The position numbers and the translations under genes are program-made. The notes below the pieces were generated by a model. That model was not told the DNA's origin. It ran no database searches and saw only the letters and a program-made list of their open reading frames with translations. A stretch of DNA of 64,000 nucleotides from Udeniomyces pyricola (lineage: Eukaryota > Basidiomycota > Tremellomycetes > Cystofilobasidiales > Mrakiaceae), in contig BCIK01000022.1 in NCBI GenBank assembly GCA_039545295.1, positions 453,226 to 517,225 on the forward strand. The letters run 5' to 3'. Shown one piece after another: positions 58,265-64,000 of this stretch (position 1 is the first letter of the stretch; the number at the start of each line of letters is the position of its first letter).

Positions 58265-58640
58265 TCAGGCACATGTGGATGGCTTTCTCATGACATTGAC
58301 TGCGGATTCAGCGTGAGGAGATGTTCAATGTAATTCTGATGGACAAAAAGAGCGAACAGTTGAAACCCGATAAAAATGGGCAGAACATGCAACGCGTCTT
58401 ACGTGGGAGTTCGATGAGCTCACGTCTTGCCTCACAGCCTCACGCAGCGCTCGATGCCAACGAATGACGAATGATCATGATCGCGAACCATTCGACTGGA
58501 AACCATGCCGTCCACCTAGCCATGACCCTATCCTAAGACCTGACCTCCCTTCATACCTTGAACCATTGAAAGCAAGAATCCCATCCTATCGGCTTCTTAC
58601 GTATCCGTAACGCTCCCTCCTCGTCACTGGCCCTTCCTTC
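58265..58640. other. Short intergenic region
   Basis: This is the 3' region of the ZIP gene followed by the CT-rich promoter of the RBR ligase gene. Nothing else is seen. Confidence 0.5.
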
Positions 58641-61600
58641 ATGCGACTGTCTAGCCTTCCTCCATTGGTGCCTCCGACGGCGCACGCCGAAGGCTCAACC
58701 CGCTCCGCTCCAAGGACAACATCCAAGGTTGTGCCGGCTCTCGCTCTCGGTCGACTGCTGGAGCTGTTTCCGGAGGCGTCAGTGGAGTTTCTCAAATGGG
58801 CAATCCAACATCACTTGCCGGAAGATTCGACGCTTTTGACTTCTTCCTCGCTGCTGCTGCAGCAGCAGCACCCACGTTCACCTCTCACGGTCGAACGCAT
58901 CGTCACCCGGGTTAGCGAGAAGATCGTAGACGGTCTAGGGGAACTCTATCCGAGAGCCAGCAGTGGAGAGATAGCGGAGAGATTGGGACGCCAGAATGCT
59001 CTTCTTAGGAGTCAGCCACCGGCAGAAGAGCCTACAAGTGGTCAGGTTCGATCGAGATCGAAGGGTAAAGGCAAGGCGAGGGAATCAACACCTGCGAAGA
59101 ATTCACCAGAGGCGAGGATGGCAAGGAGGAGAAGCGAGGCGGCCGACGTCGAGCAGCTTAACGAGAATCTGTACGTGTACGATGTCATTCAATAAGACGA
59201 CATAAGCATGTTACGGATCAGAGTATATTGACGATCCACCCCTGTGTTCCGTCTGATATTTGTTGCGTGGATTTAGAGTGGTCCTGGCTTCGATCTACCC
59301 ATCACATCCTATCTCATACCTCCGGAGTATTCTTGCACATCCGTCTCACGCCCCTGCACCTCTCTATCTAGCAGCGTATGCACTGCTCTTCCCGCTTTCC
59401 CCCGCCGCCTTTGGCACGCCCCCAACTCTCCTTCCTCATCCTCGCTCGAGCTTCGTCGCGTCTCCAGATCCTCACAACCTCACTCCGTCTCTCGACAAAG
59501 TTAATCATTCCAAATCCTTAGCAATCGCTCCGACATCCAGCCCAACATCACCATATCCACCACCACGCCCTCCACCCTTTCTACCTCGTCACGAGCTTTT
59601 CCGCTCTTCCGTCTACAAGGCAGCGGTTCGCGCTTCTTTGGGCGAGAACTTCCCGGCCCTCAGTGCCGCAAGTATTGCTGGTCTACTAGCCGAACACAAC
59701 CACGACTACGTACGCACCAAAGCGGCATGTGAACGCTTACTGGAGACTCGGAGTGTGGCATCGCGTCTTTGGGGCTCGCTCACGTCGTCACTCCGAAGTT
59801 TGACAACGGTTAGGCGCCGGACTGGACATGCGGACGAGAACCGTGGAGAAAGCGACGAGGGCCCAAGAATTCCAATAGTCGCATCAGGAAAAAGGGGCGT
59901 CATCGCAGGCAGGGTTGATGATCATCAGTTGTGGCAAGGCTCGCTGGAGCTCATGGACGAGTTGTGGGCTCAAGAGAGCGGACCGCGACGCGCTCGAGTT
60001 GTGCATGATGCTGAGATGGCATGGCGTGTCAATGAGGAGGAGTATGCTCTGGAAGGCCAATTGATCGAGTGCTGCTGTTGCTTCAGCGAAGAGTCTTGGG
60101 AGGCGCTGGGTGCATGCACCGAAGGTCATCTTGTATGCAGGTGAGTTCAAAACTTGTTGTGACTCATGTTCTTGCCATATACTGCGTCGATTCTGACGGC
60201 AAACTGACCGCGTATCACCTTGCATCTTGGACGTGGATCTGGTTACCAGAACGTGCATCAATACCCATGTCATGGTTCTTCTTCCATCGCTTCATTTCCC
60301 TTCTCCAACCGACGCGAACACAGTCGTCGATCCAACCACCGACACGCTAGTCCCTTGCCCATCTTGTTCGCCACCTTGCTCCTCATCTCTCCCACTTAGC
60401 ACCCTTCACCGACACCTCACATCGTCAAGCCGTAAAGCGTACGATTCGACGATGGCCTCTGCATTATCCCGATTTATCACTCAACAAGCTCGCTCCATTC
60501 ATCCCTCCAATACTCAGCCATCAACCACAGCGAGGCGTTGTCCATTCTGCCCCTTCACCGTGCTCGTACCATCTGCTTTGCCTCTTTTTCCATCCTCACC
60601 CTTCGCTGACATGAACGTCGATCCATCTTCAGCTGACTCGACTACTTCTGGTTCCGACTTCACCATCATAACCCCGCTTCTATGGATTCATCGTGCCTCC
60701 ATCTTCCTCATCACCATTTTTCTCTTCCCATCTCTGCTCGATCCTTCGACTCTGCCCAACATTCCCACCGCACTCTTGTCCAACTCCAGTGTTTCTGTTT
60801 TCGAACCGCGAGTTGGATGGCAGATCGTCTCTGCTCACGTGCAGGCACTCGTCGGACGGGTCAGAACGGCTTCAACGGGGTCTACCATCTTTCGATGCCT
60901 CAATACCGATGGTCGCGGATGGACGCATGCTGAAGGAGCCAACGACTTGGGAAGAAATGGAGGCAGAGATCTTATTGAACCCTGTGGGAGAGAGAGCTGT
61001 CTGGGATGTGGAAGAGAGATTTGGGGCGGCGTGGCATGTTGCGATGGGTCCAAGGGACGGCGAGCTGAACCGGATCAACGGCCACATGAAGACACGATTG
61101 ACGTGGACAAACCAGGAATTGCTCTCAAGCCATCGACGATAGATTCTACAAAGAGCAAGGAGAAGGAACGAGATGAACTCCGACTCGCTGTCGAGCGGGC
61201 GATGAGCGAAGCCACGATCCGGACGTGTCCCCGGTGTGAACTCGGTTTTACCAAGCTTGATAGCTGCAACAAAGTGAGTTGACGATCGGTTTGTCCCTAA
61301 ACGAATTAGTCTTGAATCTGGGGCGATTGACGTTATACGCTTCTTCTGTTGTCTTTGTCTTGTGCGTTTTGTGCTCAGATGACATGCCCGAGGGACGGAT
61401 ACAAAATGTGCTACGTCTGCCGAGCCGACGTTGGCCAAGAGGGTTATCAACACTTCTGTCCTCAGTGAGTCTTACTGGGTCCTCTTAATCGATTGCTCAG
61501 TTTGCTATGCATCGCTGACTGATCGAATGCATTCTTACCATACACGTTCTTGGCTTGCGCGATTCGCTTGGTTAGCTTTCGAGTCATCCGTATGTTGGTT

Positions 61601-62223
61601 TCTTCTTCCATCCGAATCAGTTCCGAGAGATCCTACTTTGGGATCGACGATGTGAACATACTTGGTTACTGGGCTTATTTGTATCTTTTTTTTTCCTCTT
61701 CCTCCCAGCTGGACCCTGTCGCGAGTGCACGAAGTGTGATCTCTATCTTCTTGCCGACGCCGACCAGGCGATTCAAGCTGCGGGAGATGCTGCTCGCCGT
61801 GATTGGCTTGCTTCAAAAGTAGGCCGTGAAGCTGACGTGGGATGGGCCCGAGGCGTACGAGTTGGACCCAAGTCGGCAGCAGAAATCGGTAAAACCATGT
61901 TTTCTCCTTGCGAAAGCGCGTCGAGTGTCTCTCCCCTTCTGGCTCGTTCACTGCTGATTGCATCGATACGAACGACTTTGTCCCCTTTTTAATCCTTTAC
62001 AGCAATGGACCAGAGACGGATGATGCTTGACCAACTCATCCTTTTCCATCTTGATCACCTCGCCCGGATCGTGGCAGCGCACGAGAGCTGGAGACGACTC
62101 CTCTCACATAATCCGGTTGGGTTCTTGTGTGTTGTTTTGGAGACGGCGATCGCACCGGTTGGGTTGGGGGTGTTGGCACTGGCGATGCTGGTGGTGGGGC
62201 CGGCGTGGTTGATGTTGGGATGA
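58641..62223 (+). CDS. RBR-type E3 ubiquitin ligase, RNF216/TRIAD3-like, with hydrophobic C-terminal tail
   Basis: Seven exons: 58641-59170, 59277-60140, 60250-61273, 61379-61464, 61576-61589 (14 nt), 61709-61888 and 62003-62223. After an N-terminal part with CUE-like helices (LLELFPEASVEFLKWAIQHH; FPALSAASIAGLL) the RING1 begins IECCCCFSEESWEALGACTE and GHLVCRTCI, the RNF216 signature. Further Cys pairs (CPSC, CPFC, FRCLNTD, CLGCGREIW) lie in the middle. The last part is the classic RNF216 IBR/RING2: RTCPRCELGFTKLDSCNKMT, CPRDGYKMCYVCRADVG, HFCPHFRVIPAGPCREC, KCDLY. The protein ends with a long hydrophobic stretch (GFLCVVLETAIAPVGLG, VLALAMLVVGPAWLMLG), probably a membrane anchor. RBR ligases pass ubiquitin through a RING2 Cys. 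Residues in the middle zinc region are irregular, so one small intron may be missed there. Confidence 0.88.
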
Positions 62224-62573
62224 CTGCTTGAGGTTGTGTTGATCGTGTGAGAGGAGGACTATGAGTGTGAATTGTTTTGCGAGGGTACGTTGAAGAGCGA
62301 GAGGACGTTATATATAACAAAATAAAAAGAGACACGCAGCACCAGTACTAGCCCAAACTAGCTGGTATATATATATTGCTACTATTATACTACGAGTTGC
62401 AGTGGCCTGTGACGACGACGTCATAGATGGCCGCGTATGGCCGTTGGGCCGGATGATCACTTTATACTTTGGCCTGGCCGTCGCGTCAACGTCGAATCGA
62501 CCTCCTCCACCTTTCCTCATCCAGCCATCGTACTCCTCACCCCCTCTAGCGCCCTCTACGCCTTGCCACCAAC
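62224..62573. other. Intergenic region
   Basis: A short TATATATAT run lies at 62365-62374. No gene or clear element is seen besides the presumed promoter of the following gene. Confidence 0.45.
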
Positions 62574-64000
62574 ATGCCATCGTCCTACGACGACCTCCCT
62601 CAGACCCAGGCCGAGCTCAGATCCACCTTTGCTCTCGTCAGGCTGCAGATCGTCTCGCCTCTCTCCCTTCTCGTTTCCATCGGTCCGTGCCTCCTTCCAA
62701 TCCTACCCTTCTACTTGTCTACCTCAATAGCCTGCCAAGCCCTTTCACTCATCCTCAACTTCTCCATCCACCCTTGTTGCTAACCTCGGTCCACACGTCG
62801 GTCTATCCAGGTGCCAATGTGGTTTGTGCCACCCTCATTCAGCCTAGCATGTGTTCGTCCTCGCTTCCACTCCCCTATCTCCATTCCCTCACACGCGTCT
62901 TCGGCCTCCTCTCTCTCCCCTCCCCCTTGTCCCCTCCGTGATGCGTCCCTTCGCGCACTTTCTCTAGATCCGCATACGATCTATGCGAATCGAGCTTGAC
63001 CCTCCCATCGAACCTGGTATTCCTCCAGCCGACGTCTCGAGGATCTTTCCCACACTCGTCACTCCCCTCACTTGGTTCATCAGCGGATACTGGGTAAGCT
63101 GGCGAACCCTTTAGATCTCTCGCTTTCTATACCCTTCTCTTCGTCCCCATCGGGCTTTCCTTCTTATCTTCATTCTCATACCTGTAGTCAATGGCCGACG
63201 ACTAAACATGCACTTTTGCCATACATGATTCAGATTGTTCTCTATGCCCTTCAAATCGGTCTTTGCCTGATCCTTGTCCTCACCAGGAACGACAATACCA
63301 AGGACAGTACGTCCTGCCATCTTTTCTGGCTTTATCCATTTCAGCATCCATGTCCGACTTAGGAACATCTTCAAGAACTGACGTGATGGAATGTGGTCCT
63401 TTGAATAGCTCTGATTCGAGGCGTCGGCCTTCGGTTCTCCATTGCGAACTGGCTCATGGCGGGCTGGGCCGTATTCTGGGTACGCTATGCTACGCATCGT
63501 TGTGCTTCTGCCCTACCGCTGGCTATCACTTTGATCAGACGTCCACAAGCTGACAGCGATATCATTTCATACACAGACTATGCAATTTTCCTGGTCGTTT
63601 TACATTGCTGAAGGGCTCATCCTCCTCAACGTCATCAACTTGTACGCTCATCTCCGATGACCCCCCCCCCCCATCCCACCTTAGCCGACCTCATTTTGAC
63701 GCTCTAATCTGGGGAAACTGAACCTTCTTCCCTCTGCCCGGCTCATGATGCGGTCGTTAGGTTCTCCATCTACTTTACGCTCAGCCAACATTTCCATGAA
63801 CGTCATCCGATGGACTGGCTTTTCATTCATGTCCCGATGCGAATGATGCTCGTTATTCTCTTTAGCGTGGACTGGCTCGGTATGGGCACTTTCTCCTTTG
63901 CGTCGCGGGAATGGTTTGCATACTGCTGAATATCTTTCGTCTTCTTCTCTGTTCTTCTCTGTTCTGTTCTGTTCTGTTCTGTTCTGTTCTGTTCTGTTCT
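62574..64000 (+). CDS. Multi-pass membrane protein of unknown function (3' end outside window)
   Basis: The start MPSSYDDLPQTQAELRS is at 62574. Exon 1 ends at 62682 and later exons are short. Clear ones encode ELDPPIEPGIPPADVSRIFP then LVTPLTWFISGYW (to about 63091), IVLYALQIGLCLILVL (from about 63233), GLRFSIANWLMAGWAVFW (about 63409-63478), MQFSWSFYIAEGLILLNVIN (about 63580-63641) and FSIYFTLSQHFHERHPMDWL with FIHVPMRMMLVILFSVDWL (about 63761-63879). Four or more hydrophobic helices are visible. The second exon is not fixed: either 62811-62821 or 62811-62850, with phase favouring the short form. The HPMDWLFIHVPMR segment looks conserved, and I recall similar fungal membrane proteins without known function, but I cannot name the family with confidence. 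Confidence 0.6.
63941..64000. repeat. GTTCT pentamer array reaching the window edge
   Basis: Eight perfect tandem GTTCT units (63961-64000) preceded by degenerate copies run into the right edge, probably inside an intron of the membrane-protein gene; the true length is unknown. Confidence 0.9.

Noticed and set aside
63941..64000. Pentamer array as telomeric repeat
   Set aside because: The unit GTTCT is not a fungal telomere repeat, and coding exons flank it closely.

Overview
The window is nuclear DNA of a filamentous or yeast-like fungus, most likely a basidiomycete. Almost every gene is cut by several short introns (mostly 60-120 nt, GT...AG, often with CTGAC/CTAAC-like branch sites). Gene ends and introns are pyrimidine-rich, and intergenic DNA is full of homopolymers and microsatellites. 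The gene content is fungal: Atf1-type bZIP, Zn2Cys6 regulator, AA14 LPMO, WSC domains, Pra1/Asp f 2-type HRXXH protein, BIM1-like LPMO-like protein, recyclin-1 and Pgc1-like GDPD. The exact class cannot be fixed from the sequence alone. No rRNA, tRNA, CRISPR array or intact mobile element was recognised. Splice models were made by hand from GT/AG sites, reading phase and remembered family motifs, so exon borders carry some error.

Left part (1-17 kb): the C-terminal end of pyridoxal kinase (+), mitochondrial ATP synthase subunit b (+), an Sds3-like Sin3/Rpd3-complex subunit (-), an Atf1/CREB-type bZIP regulator (+), an acidic protein of unknown function (+) and the U4/U6 snRNP protein Prp31 (+).

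Middle part (18-47 kb): a secreted AA14-type copper monooxygenase joined to two WSC domains and a long Ser/Thr tail (+), F-box/exocyst-like recyclin-1 with a CaaX box (+), an EBP/EXPERA-family sterol isomerase (+), a zinc-finger (RanBP2-type) nucleoporin-like protein (-), a Pgc1-like glycerophosphodiester phosphodiesterase (-), cytidine deaminase (-) divergent from the PTS2 receptor Pex7 (+), and a Zn2Cys6 transcription factor with its DNA-binding domain near the C terminus (+).

Right part (47.7-64 kb): a secreted, highly repetitive Pro/Gly-rich protein (-), then the most notable locus of the window, a candidate metal-acquisition cluster. It holds a Pra1/Zps1/Asp f 2-type HRXXH zinc-binding secreted protein (-), a GPI-anchored BIM1/X325-type LPMO-like metal-binding protein (-) and, divergent from the latter, a ZIP zinc transporter with a Cys-rich ectodomain (+). 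All three proteins carry a short Cys/His cassette of similar layout, suggesting metal hand-over between secreted carrier, wall-anchored carrier and importer. The window ends with an RNF216-type RBR ubiquitin ligase with a hydrophobic C-terminal tail (+) and the start of a multi-pass membrane protein (+, cut by the window edge). Very short exons of 14-25 nt are unusually frequent; one of 15 nt encodes the HRXXH active-site motif.
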